Assembly (NCBI GenBank): GCA_032718475.1
Contig: JAUCBJ010000321.1
Coordinates: 1 to 64,000 of the forward strand
From: Nemertoderma westbladi
Lineage: Eukaryota; Xenacoelomorpha; Nemertodermatida; Nemertodermatidae
Direction of reading: 5' to 3'
Length of the DNA: 64,000 nt
A model generated the notes under the pieces. The model ran no database searches. It saw only the letters and a program-made list of their open reading frames with translations, and was not told where the DNA came from. Positions 34,062 through 46,700 of the stretch are shown here, piece by piece. Positions within the stretch are counted from its first letter, which is position 1, and the number at the start of each line of letters is the position of its first letter. A program made the position numbers and the translations under genes.

Positions 34062-36130
34062 TGTACCAGTAGTCTCGATTTCCTAACTTTATTTGTAGTA
34101 ACTCAATGAAACCATAGTCCACTGTATGTTGCAATTATGCGCTTCATACAATTATTTACATGAGATGAACTTTTATAGTATTGTTGTAAATATGATTTCT
34201 CTGGTTCTTCACAATCGAATTTACAAACTGAATATATAAAACTTGAAAATTTATAGGTACCGGTCTCATATTCTTCGACCGCTGTTTTCAATGTTGATAG
34301 CCAAGCAATATTTTTTGTGAACCTGAAATTTTGGCCATATAATTTAATCGCAAAATCCTAAATATTGAAAAACATTAATTTTCAAATTCTAAGAGATCTG
34401 AGTCGTTATATTTTTGTCGCAATTACGACAAGCAAGCCCCATTCGCTGTCGAACCAAACCCCTTTAGAGGCCTGTGGTACGTTTAATCTCTATCGAAGTA
34501 AAAATCTACAAAGTAAATTAACTAAAATAACTATTTATTTACATCAAATTGTGTGAAATGTGACACTTTTTGACCCGAGAGTATTTATGTACCAGGTGAG
34601 CGCAGCGAGGGATGTTTACATAAATAAATAAGGGTCGATCAAGGCAGAATAGTGACCTTTTCATACAATTACGTGTGTTTGTGTGTTCGAAGTATTATAA
34701 TTCAATTCCATCGCTTCCTCAGAGTATATAGGGTGCATTCACAAAGGTGTTAGGCCCGGGTCACACATGAGCTTTCAACTTTCGGATAACTAAGTCCCGG
34801 TTCACACATAAACATTCAACTTTCAGCTCATAAAAATTATTGTATATATTGCTTAGACCAGATATAAAGGGTTGAACAATATTCAGTTGGCAGTTATAAA
34901 AATCTGTATTGTTTTCTATATTATAAGTGTTTTTTATTTTATCTAAAGTGATAATTTTTAATATGGATAACTAAATCGATGACGTAATATTAGCATAATT
35001 CTGCCTTACATAGGCGGCGAAATAAACGCCGATATTGGGTTGAACTGATCAATCAAAAAAGGTTGTTGTACTGCGTTATCGAAAAACTTTATCAAGATTT
35101 GCGGGCAGATGTTATAAAAGAAATAAAGGGAATTTTTTAATTACATATACGAGAATGTCAATTTCATCCTTTGATGAATTACTCTCATCTATAGAACCCC
35201 ATATATAGAGAGAGATACCAACTGAAGGAAGTTTATACCGGGCAATGCAAGACTTCTAACTTTAAAGGTAATACCTATTTACATACTTTGTGTGTAAAGT
35301 AGCACTTTACAGTGTGATGATCCGAGTGCTGTAACACGAACGAATGTAGTGAGTGAGTGAATGGAAATAAAGCCACGAGGATCAGAACACTTTAAAGTAC
35401 TTTGCAACAAGTATGCATGTTGTTTTATTCCAAAATTTTAACATTACGAAATGATTGTACATATACATTATAAGTGATAGAAACTGCACAAATTAAATTA
35501 GTTTCTGTATAAAATAAATGTAAAAATGACATAAATTATGTTATGAATAAGTTAGCTTATATTTATGGTGGCGTTTGGAGCCATGTTATAATAATATAGC
35601 TAGGCCCAACTGGTTATTAATAGCTATACCCCGCCTACCGGTAGGTAATGCAGTAGGCCTATCTGGCTGTCAGGCAAATTTCTACCTATTGTTTACGTGG
35701 TAACCAATGACGGCGTTAAGTAATGTCCCCTTAGTGGACATTACTTAACGGCGTCATTGGTTACCACGTTACCAATAACACCAAATACAATACTAAATGT
35801 ACAGGCCAATACAATGCTGTAATGTCCTCTAAAGTTGTAAAGTTGTAAATAACAACTCGCTGTTAATACTAACGGCGTTGAGGAATGTTACAATTTTGGA
35901 ATAAAGTATATAACATAAATCGTATATACTGTAGCTGCTATAATTTATAAACATTACTTACTTCTGATTGGTTGTCAATGCTGGGAATGCCAGCTTTCAA
36001 CTTTCAACTTTAAGAAAGATAGAACATAGGACGGGTGCATTTTGAAAGTCCCCATAGGCTACAATATGTTATATCTTTTAGTTGAAAGTTGAAAATTGAA
36101 ATTGGTGTGATAATATGGTTTATTTATTAA
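34062..36130. other. Intergenic region with MITE debris
   Basis: No gene. Several copies of CTTTCAACTTTC-like words (34770-34830, 35995-36010, 36080) suggest remnants of one MITE family. A strong hairpin lies at 35695-35769 (separate entry). Confidence 0.45.
35695..35769. repeat. 34-nt arm hairpin
   Basis: Arms 35695-35728 and 35736-35769 are reverse complements with one mismatch (GACGGCG against GACGCCG) and a 7-nt loop. The inner edge is TAATGTCC / GGACATTA; the outer edge is ACGTGGTAACCAATGACG. Related words (TAACGGCGTTGAGGAATGT) recur at about 35870, so it may be a small palindromic MITE rather than an RNA gene. Confidence 0.8.
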
Positions 36131-36139
36131 ATAGAATAA

Positions 36140-36270
36140 AATAGCCTCGCACAGTTGCAAAACCATGTAACTTTTGAACGCCTGTATCTCAGATATTTTA
36201 CGACGAAATTCAGATTGTGTTACATATTTGGAATCCTTGCACGGCACGGTCAGGTATTCTAGGTCATTGA
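36140..36270. repeat. Interspersed repeat, copy 1 of 3 in the window
   Basis: CCTCGCACAGTTGCA, CTTTTGAACGCC and GATTGTGTTACATATTTGGA followed by a CTTGCACGG-type end. Copies with the same order are at 41225-41340 and, partially, 61665-61740. No ORF. Confidence 0.65.
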
Positions 36271-36289
36271 TCAAGAAAATTTGCCACCT

Positions 36290-38170
36290 CCATGCAGCAT
36301 AAAGGAGGTGCCACCTGTGGCTGCATAGACCCTTTCACTAGGGCAAATCTGGTCCGGTAACTAGGACCCCCTTCGTTCTGGGATAAGGACGCCCTTGGTC
36401 CTGGATTAAGGACCCATATACTTGGCTGCAGGGGTATATGGCCTGGCCAGGCAGATGGTGATCTACCAATGGCTGGTCAGGAGTAGAGTATTCTCATGTC
36501 CACTCTGAGTGCACTTCACTGCGACCTGCACCTGGCAGCAGGGGTAGGCCTACAGCGCATGGTCCAGCAAATGAGCTGCACAGCCAATGGTGGGTCATGT
36601 GCGTCAGAGTAGGTATGGGTGATGGGCCTCATATCTGACTCCACTGCGACACCCACCCTGTGGAATGGCAAACCAGGGTGTCCTTTCTGACCCAAACCCT
36701 GGGTCACCAGGGAGGCCAGATTGTGAGGGGGAGAGGGATTCTGGAGTTGGAGGCTACTCTCATGTTCCACCCCGACCAACTAAGCCATTGGTGAATCTGA
36801 GGCAAGTCACTAGACTAGCCTCACTTAACACCCTAACACTCAGGTGAGCTGACTGCCTTGGCAGATAAGCTTTCTCTTAGTGCATTAGCGGAGTGGTAAT
36901 TCAAGAGCACCGAATGCAGACTGGACAGACTGATGAGGTTCTGATTAAGGACATGGGGGGTGGTTGGCGACTCGCCCTCGCATCAGCAGATGATAGTGGC
37001 AATGGTGGAATTGGTCTATTGCTGAATCCAACTGCACATGCAGCATTGGAATCTCATTAATAGAACTAAACAATAGAATTCTATTAAATCGTATCAGGGA
37101 TCCCATTGAGAGACTGCTCCGTGGAAACCAGAATGGGTTCCGTAAAGGTCGTGGGACCACGGAGCCCATTTTGGCACTTAGAAGGATAATTTAAGAGTTA
37201 TCAAAAAAGAAAGACAGACATCTGGCTGTTATCTTTGTTGACTTCTTCAAGGCCTTTGATTCAGTCTCTCGCTCACGTATGTTCAGCATACTTTCATTAT
37301 ATTGGATTCCTGGTGAAATTATTGCAGCAATCAGATCAGTATACGATGGTTCGACAACATTTGTGTCTACTGTTGATGGTGAGACAGAACCATTTGAAGT
37401 ATTATGGGGAGTCTTCCAAGGAGACACACTTGCGCCATTCTTGTTCCTAATTGTGGTTGACTAATGTTCTACACATGTCCTTAGATCATCATAATGATGA
37501 TGGGGTGATGATAACTCCACCTACTGGTTCCAGAAGTCGAGGAAATCCTGCCAAGTACCTAACTGATCTTGACTTTGCTGATGACTTAGGAGTACTCTCA
37601 GAATCACTAGACGGAGCCCAACGGCTCCTTAGCTCTTTAGAACAGACTGCTTCTAGTGTTGGTCTTTTTATTAACTCCAAAAAGACCAAAATTTTGACAG
37701 TTAACTTTGAAAGTCCTCAGCAAGTCTCTGACCGGATGAGCATAAGCTCAAAGGATGGTATACTTGAGCATGTGGACGACTTCTGTTACCTGGGATCCGG
37801 AAGTCAGGTGAGGACCTTCGTATACGTAAGGGAAAAGCATGGGCATCCTTGAATAGGCTTTCCAGGATTTGGAAGTCACAGAGAATTAATCGAAAACTTA
37901 AGGTCCGATTATTTAGAGCAGCAGTAGTTACAGTACGCCTCTATGGGAGTCCATGCTGGGCTCTAACTGCTGAGGACACCAAATCTTTGGATGGCACATT
38001 CACAAGAATGCTACGCCGTTTTCATTGTGTCAAGTACAATGCACACATCTTCAACCAGCCACTATATAACATTGGAGATGTCTCATTGGTTTCCCCAAGC
38101 GTGACACTGGATCAAAGTCGCCTCCGCTTTGCAGGACATTGCTTTCGCCGTGAGGACCAGGGGACTGGTG
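36290..38170 (+). mobile_element. Internally deleted LINE with 5' region, RT and post-RT parts
   Basis: The GC-richer 5' leader (36290-36790) runs into VTRLASLNTLTLR, the usual opening of an AP-endonuclease domain. Most of that domain is deleted. From about 37080 the RT reads GNQNGFRKGRGTTEPILALR, then a stop, then DRHLAVIFVDFFKAFDSVSR and GVFQGDTLAPFLFLIVVD, another stop, then KYLTDLDFADDLGVLSESLD with an intact FADD. The post-RT part (RLSRIWKSQRINRKLKVRLF, GSPCWALTAEDTKSLDGTFT) ends abruptly at 38160. Same family as 30601-31885. Several stops, so dead. Confidence 0.85.
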
Positions 38171-39953
38171 CAATATCTCAGGAGATACTTTTTTTAAAGG
38201 CTTGTAACTAAAGATTGAAATAAAAAATAGGGGGGGGGGGATGTGTAATAGAATTACTGTACGACACTATATTCCGGGGCATGGCGTTGTTGTATGTATA
38301 AAACGATACAATTATCCCAGTTCAATAACTTCTCAAATTAGCACGAAATTCCGTAACGATCTGGTTTGAAATTCCGTAACGATACCAATAAAGCTGTAAC
38401 TCCAAATTGCTCAGTAAATCTGCTTAATCTTTACCATGACGGGCATTTTGAACATCTCTTCTTACGCGCAATATGTTTAGTTAAAATTCAAAACTCAATA
38501 ATTCGCAGAACTTTCACTTTAAAAAAATTCCAAAAACCTCTTGTCTTTTTTTGTTTAATTCCGTGTGTAATTCTTATCAGAATAATTTTTCGCCAAGGAA
38601 AGGAACAGGTTGCAGAGACAGGTGGGGGAAGTTATGAACGCCCATGTGAAGAATACCAGGATTTCACTTTTCGGTCGACTTTTTATTGGAATTTTATATA
38701 TGAAGATTTTATATTTTTTTAAATTTATCTTTATTAAGTGTTTTATTGAGCTTATTACTGTCGTATCTGTACATACTGTATACTAATTAGTTTATTGTTT
38801 TGGTTAGATTTCAGCCCTTCTGGCCTTCTGTAAACTTTGTTTTTGGTGAAAACCTGGTATTCTTCACATGGGGGTACCTTCAAGGTGAAATATAACGGCA
38901 GAAAGTCTGGTATTCTTCACATGGGCCGTTATGAACATTGTATAGTTCAATTGAATTCGAAATCTCCAAGAAAAATGCTTTATGCCAATGTGGCTTCATT
39001 GGTTAGCGACTCTGGTGAAGCCTAAAACGCGTATAGCGCTCGATCAACCAGCGACCCAGTGACGTGCTTCCTCATTATTTACATTTCTGAACAAAATGTT
39101 ATAACATAGTTTTTAAGCCATGCCAATAATATTAATATCTACTGTATCAAGGCCTAACTCCTTTGTCTTGACTATGTGGTAAATATATAAGTTATATCGG
39201 GTCAGGTCTCAGGTGTATTGCGAACAGTCTGGTTAGAGTTTCTTAATTGGATGGAAATTAAGTAGATCTCGGAGGGGAATGATTACTTGTTTTAAATACT
39301 TCGTCAGCTGATTTAATACGTACTGCCAAAGTCAATGTTCGTTGCCTGGCACCATATACAACTGTCCGCTAAATCAACTATTCTGATAACATAGGCATAC
39401 AGTGTACTGCTGTAGGCCTAATATTGTACCCGGTATCGGTAACGCCATGGCCAAGGTACTACTGCTGTACTCTAGTTGTACCCTAGTACCCAAGCATGTA
39501 TGTATAATATTGATAGATGTTAGGCCCTACAACTACAGACAGCAGTTATTACAGCCGTAATAGTTAATTAAATCTAAATTACAACAAATTGAGCAGCAAG
39601 AACAGTAGTTTAGAGATCAGTTACAGCAGTACGGTAGCGGTGGGTAGGTCTACGCCTCGCATACAGTAAATGCACGTCATTCATCACTAACCCAGAATTT
39701 AAAGGCCCTTTTAAGTAAACCTTTGAGGTTTGCGATATTGATTTAGTTCCACCACAATACTACCGGTACACGTGTATGTCTGAATTTATTCACCAACGAT
39801 CAACGACTAACGACACTGTTCAGCAATCTGTATTTATAGTTCAGTAGTTCACTTGCTCGTTTTAAGTAGCCGGCAACATTGTGGCCCACTACCGTAGTGT
39901 AGCGGCGCTAGTTTACGCGAAATTGTTATACTCTCTATCTGTTCATTATATTT
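38171..39953. other. Intergenic region upstream of ZMYND12
   Basis: No gene supported. Contains a 10-G run at 38231, fragments of the G/C-bounded family (GGAAAGGAACAGGTTGCAGA at about 38597; TTATTGTTTTGGTTAGA at 38791) and a direct repeat around TGGTATTCTTCACATGGG (38856 and 38907). The last few hundred bases should hold the ZMYND12 promoter; no clear TATA box stands out. Confidence 0.4.
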
Positions 39954-40709
39954 ATGGCGTCAATTAACCCGCTTTCCAACCCAAAAGGCGTCCAGCTGCT
40001 ATGCGAACTCTGTAAGAAACCAGCTTACCTACAATGCACGCGGTGTCGAGTTGCGTACTACTGTAGCTCAGAACACCAAAGGATTGACTATGTCGGCATC
40101 CACGAGAAGATATGCCAGTTGCTGATCCCGCTCCGACAGACAGGAGAGCCTTTCCTACAATCGGAGGAAGAGAGAGAGAACCGCAGACTCGCGTTGCTTA
40201 CCCGCAAACAGCATATGATCGACCTTACGCGAACCACAGGTCAGAAACTCCTGTTCCAGGGATCCTTCACTGAGGCTGTCCCGGCAGCTCTACAGTCGCT
40301 TGCGTTCAGCATCGACGTCTACGGACTGACTAGCGTCGAGTTGGTTCCTTCCTACCTGATCCTCGGTGAGGCGTCTATCGGCCTGGGACGGCTGGAACAG
40401 GCCGAGGAGTATCTCTCTCAGGCCCAGTGGACCGTCCTAAAATCTATCGACTGCGGGAACTTCTTTAAATCCCGTCTCTACCGCATTCTCGGTCTCCTCT
40501 ACTCAACCAAGGGGGATTGCGACGAGGCGCTTAGGAACTTTGCCGACGACGTCTTCCACGCTTCAGAGGAATTTGGTACCGACGATATTCGCACATCCGG
40601 TGGATATTACCATATGGCAAATGTGTTCTGGAAGTTGGAACAACCGGAAACCGCAAACAGTTTGTATCAACACGTTACTGAAATTTGGGCTGGTCATTTA
40701 CGTCGAATG
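39954..40709 (+). CDS. ZMYND12: ZMYND12 exon 1 (MYND finger and first TPR-like repeats)
   Basis: ATG at 39954 directly precedes the MYND finger. The exon ends at GAATG|GTAAAG (40709/40710). Codes 252 residues, through HVTEIWAGHLRRM. Its base composition is clearly richer in GC than the flanks, as expected of a conserved exon. Confidence 0.9.
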
Positions 40710-43700
40710 GTAAAGGTTGGTCAATTAATATTAGAGAGTAGAGGAATCCGGATGAGATTTACAAACTTCCATTGTATTTATTTTCCCAATTTTCTACCTT
40801 GGCAGATACGATTACAGACTCCTGCGACACCCAAAGGCGTCGGACCCGAAGGCTCCGACAATGGGGTTGAGAAGCAGTTGGATGAGATGCTTGACGAAGC
40901 CCAAGAGGCGGAGGCAGTGCAAGTTCTCTCCCACATATACAATCAGAGACGGGACGATACCGACACAAAAGCCGATGTTAGTAACCCAAACTACTCAGTG
41001 AGGGGGGCTGTAAAGGGGCGAAACACAACTGAAAAGCACTGTCACTTTAACCTGCTTCTTTCCCACAATATTAAATATGAAACAAATGCACTACTGTAAT
41101 ACCTACGACTGTATAATAGACTTCATGTTTTAATTAAATTTAATGGAATATCTTATTTATTACTTTACTAATTCTCACACCGCGCGGGGGTGTATCTTTA
41201 CTTTAATTTAAAAAATTAACTAAAAAAATATCCTCGCACAAATGCAACTTTCGAACGCCAATATTCGCCCTATTTTGCAACGAAATCGAGATTGTGTTTC
41301 ATATTTGGAGTCCTTGCGTGGCCAGGATTCCGAACAATGACCTACTACAATATTATTATTATAATTAGTTATATTTTAATATATCTTAAAACTTATGAAT
41401 CCTTCGCTTCATTATCTGTATAAAGCGCTATTTTCTCTGTATTTTCATTATGTGGTTCGAATTCATTTTATTTTATTTATGCTGAACAGCAATTTGTCAC
41501 TATCTCGCTGCAGAGGTTATGATGTTAATTTGCCACTATCTCGCTACAGGTAATCATGTTAATTTGCCACTATCTTGCTACAGATAATGATGTTAATTTG
41601 CCACTATCTCGCTACAGGTAATAATGTTAATTTGCCACTATCTCGCTGTGGGTAATGATGTTAATTTGCCACTATCTCGCTACAGGTAATGATGTTAATT
41701 TGCCACTATCTCGCTACAGGTAATCATGTTAATTTGCCACTATCTCGCTACAGGTAATCATGTTAATTTGCCACTATCTTGCTACAGGTAATGATGTTAA
41801 TTTGCCACTATCTCGCTACAGGTAATAATGTTAATTTGCCACTATCTCGCTGTGGGTAATGATGTTAATTTGCCACTATCTCGCTACAGGTAATGATGTT
41901 AATTTGCCACTATCTCGCTACAGGTAATCATGTTAATTTGCCACTATCTTGCTACAGGTAATCATGTTAATTTGCCACTATCTCGCTACAGGTAATAATG
42001 TTAATTTGCCACTATCTCGCTGTGGGTAATGATGTTAATTTGCCACTATCTCGCTACAGGTAATGATGTTAATTTGCCACTATCTCGCTACCGGTAATCA
42101 TGTTAATTTGCCACTATCTCGCTACAGGTAATCATGTTAATTTGCCACTATCTGGGCTACAGGTAATCATGTTAATTTGCCACTATCTCGCTGTAGGTTA
42201 TGATGTTAATTTGCCATATCTCGCTACAGGTAATCATGTCAATTTGCCACTATCTCGCTACAGGTAATCATGTTAATTTGCCACTATCTTGCTACAGGTA
42301 ATGATGTTAATTTGACACTATCTCGCTGTGGGTAATGATGTTAATTTGCCACTATCCCGCTACAGTTTATGATGTTTATTTGCCACTATCTTGCTATTAT
42401 CTTGCTACGGGTAATGATGTTAATTTTCCACTATCTTGCTACAGGTAATGATGTTAATTTGCCACTATCCCGCTACAGGTTATGATGTTAATTTGCCACT
42501 ATCTCGCTGTAGGTAATGATGTTAATTTGCCACTATCTCGCTACAGGTTATGATGTTAATTTGCCACTATCTGGGATACAGGTAATGATGTTAATTTGCC
42601 ACTATCTGGGCTACAGGTAATCAGGTTAATTTGCCACTATCTCGCTACAGGTAATCAGGTTAATTTGCCACTATCTCGCTGTAGGTAATGATGTTAATTT
42701 GCCACTATCTCGCTACAGGTAATCATGTTAATTTGCCACTATCTTGCTATTATCTTGCTACGGGTAATGATGTTAATTTGCCACTATCTTGCTACAGGTA
42801 ATGATGTTAATTTGCCACTATCTCGCTACTGGTAATGATGTTAATTTGCCACCATATCTCTACAGGTTATGATGTTAATTTGCCACTATCCTGCTACAGG
42901 TTATGATGTTAATTTGCCACTATCTTGCTACGGGTAATGATGTTAATTTGCCACTATCTTGCTACAGGTAATGATGTTAATTTGCCACTATCTCGCTACA
43001 GGTAATCATGTTAATTTGCCACCATCTCTCTACAGGTTATGATATTAATTTGCCACTATCTCGCTACAAGTAATAATGATGTTAATTTGCCACTATCTCG
43101 CTACAGGTAATGATGTTAATTTGCCATTATCTTATTACAGTTTATGATGTTAATTTGCCACTATCTCGCTACAGGTAATAATGATGTTAATTTGCCACTA
43201 TCTCGCTACAGGTAATAATGATGTTAATTTGCCACTATCCCACTACAGGTTATGATGTTAATTTGCCACTATCCCGCTACAGGTTATGATGTTAATTTGT
43301 CATTATCTTGCTACAGGTTATGATGTTAATTTGCCACTATCTGGGCTACTGGTAATCATGTTAATTTGCCACTATCTCGCTGTAGGTAATGATGTTAATT
43401 TGCCACCATCTCTCTACAGGTTATGATGTTAATTTGCCACTATCTCGCTGTAGGTAATGATGTTAATTTGCCACTATCTCGCTACAGGTTATGATGTTAA
43501 TTTGCCACTATCCCGCTACAGGTTATGATGTTAATTTGCCACTATTCCGCTACTGGTTTTGATGTTAATTTGCCACTATCCCGCTACAGGTAATAATGAT
43601 GTTAATTTGCCACTATCTCGCTGTAGGTAATGATGTTAATTTGCCACTATCTCGCTGTAGGTAATGATGTTAATTTGCCACTATCCGCTACAGGTTATGA

Positions 43701-46700
43701 TGTTAATTTGCCACTATCCCGCTACAGGTTTTGATGTTAATTTGCCTCTATCCCGCTACAGGTAATAATGATGTTAATTTGCCACTATCTTGCTACAGGT
43801 AATGATGTTAATTTGCCACTATCTCGCTACAGGTTATGATGTTAATTTGCCTCTATCCCGCTACAGGTTTTGATGTTAATTTGCCTCTATCCCGCTACAG
43901 GTTTTGATGTTAATTTGCCACTATCCCGCTACAGGTTTTGATGTTAATTTGCCTCTATCCCGCTACAGGTAATAATGATGTTAATTTGCCACTATCTTGC
44001 TACAGGTAATGATGTTAATTTGCCACTATCCCGCTACAGGATATGATGTTAATTTGCCACTATCCCGCTACAGGTTATGATGTTAATTTGCCACTATCCC
44101 GCTACAGGTTATGATGTTAATTTGCCACTATCCCGCTACTGGTTTTGATGTTAATTTGCCACTATCCCGCTACAGGTAATAATGATGTTAATTTGCCACT
44201 ATCTCGCTGTAGGTAATGATGTTAATTTGCCACTATCTCGCTGTAGGTAATCATGTTAATTTGTCACTATCCCGCTACAGGTTATGATGTTAATTTGCCA
44301 CTATCTCGCTGTAGGTAATGATGTTAATTTGCCACTATCTCGCTGCAGGTAATGATGTTAATTTGCCACTATCCCGCTACAGGTTATGATGTTAATTTGC
44401 CACTATCCCGCTACAGGTTATGATGTTAATTTGCCACTATCCCGCTACAGGTTTTGATGTTAATTTGCCACTATCCCGCTACAGGTAATAATGATGTTAA
44501 TTTGCCACTATCCCGCTACATGTTATGATGTTAATTTGCCACTATCCCGCTACAGGTTTTGATGTTAATTTGCCACTATCCCGCTACAGGTTATAATGAT
44601 GTTAATTTGCCACTATCCCGCTACAGGTTATGATGTTAATTTGCCACTATCCCGCTACAGGTTTTGATGTTAATTTGCCACTATCCCGCTACAGGTAATA
44701 ATGATGTTAATTTGCCACTATCTCGCTGTAGGTAATGATGTTAATTTGCCACTATCTCGCTGTAGGTAATGATGTTAATTTGCCACTATCTCGCTGTAGG
44801 TAATGATGTTAATTTGCCACTATCTCGCTACAGGTTATGATGTTAATTTGCCACTATCCCGCTACAGGTTATGATGTTAATTTGCCACTATCCCGCTACT
44901 GGTTTTGATGTTAATTTGCCACTATCCCGCTACAGGTTATGATGTTAATTTGCCACTATCCCGCTACAGGTTTTGATGTTAATTTGCCACTATCCCGCTA
45001 CAGGTAGTAATGATGTTAATTTGCCACTATCCCGCTACAGGTAATAATGATGTTAATTTGCCACTATCTCGCTGTAGGTAATGATGTTAATTTGCCACTA
45101 TCTCGCTGTAGGTACTGATGTTAATTTGCCACTATCCCGCTACAGGTTATGATGTTAATTTGCCACTATCCCGCTACAGGTTTTGATGTTAATTTGCCAC
45201 TATCCCGCTACAGGTAGTAATGATGTTAATTTGCCACTATCTTGCTACAGGTAATGATGTTAATTTGCCACTATCCCGCTACAGGTTATGATGTTAATTT
45301 GTCACTATCCCGCTACAGGTTATGATGTTAATTTGCCACTATCTCGCTGTAGGTAATGATGTTAATTTGCCACTATCTCGCTGCAGGTAATGATGTTAAT
45401 TTGCCACTATCCCGCTACAGGTTATGATGTTAATTTGCCACTATCCCGCTACAGGTAATAATGATGTTAATTTGCCACTATCCCGCTACATGTTATGATG
45501 TTAATTTGCCACTATCCCGCTACAGGTTTTGATGTTAATTTGCCACTATCCCGCTACAGGTTTTGATGTTAATTTGCCACTATCCCGCTACAGGTAATAA
45601 TGATGTTAATTTGCCACTATCTTGCTACAGGTAATGATGTTAATTTGCCACTATCCCGCTACAGGTTATGATGTTAATTTGTCACTATCCCGCTACAGGT
45701 TATGATGTTAATTTGCCACTATCTCGCTGTAGGTAATGATGTTAATTTGCCACTATCTCGCTGCAGGTAATGATGTTAATTTGCCACTCTCCCGCTACAG
45801 GTTATTATGTTAATTTGCCACTATCCCGCTACAGGTTATGATGTTAATTTGCCATTATCCCGCTACAGGTTATGATGTTAATTTGCCACTATCCCGCTAC
45901 AGGTTATGATGTTAATTTGCCACTATCCCGCTACAGGTAATCATGTTAATTTGCCACTATCTCGCTGCAGGTAATCATGTTAATTTGCCATTATCTTGCT
46001 ACAGGTTATGATGTTAATTTGCCACTATCTCGCTGTAGGTAATGATGTTAATTTGCCACTATCCCGCTACAGGTAATCATGTTAATTTGCCATCATTTCT
46101 CTACAGGTTATGATGTTAATTTGACACTATCTCGCTGTAGGTAATGATGTTAATTTGCCACTATCTCGCTACAGGTTATGATGTTAATTTGCCACTATCT
46201 TGCTACAGGTGATCATGTTAATTTGCCACTATCTCGCTACAGGTAATGATGTTAATTTGCCACTATCTCGCTGCAGGTAATCATGTTAATTTGCCATTAT
46301 CTTGCTACAGGTTATGATGTTAATTTGCCACTATCTCGCTGTAGGTAATGATGTTAATTTGCCACTATCCCGCTACAGGTAATCATGTTAATTTGCCATC
46401 ATTTCTCTACAGGTTATGATGTTAATTTGCCACTATCTCGCTGAAGGTAATGATGTTAATTTGACACTATCCCGCTACAGGTTATGATGTTAATTTGCCA
46501 CTATCTCGCTGTAGGTAATGATGTTAATTTGCCACTATCCCGCTACAGGTAATCATGTTAATTTGCCATCATTTCTCTACAGGTTATGATGTTAATTTGC
46601 CACTATCTCGTTGTAGGTAATGATGTTAATTTGACACTATCCCGCTACAGGTTATCATGTTAATTTGCCACTATCTCTCTACAGGTTATGATGTTAATTT

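Noticed and set aside
40977-41099. Continuation of the ZMYND12 frame past exon 2
   Set aside because: Similarity stops at the GTTAGT donor, and exon 3 joins in phase 0.
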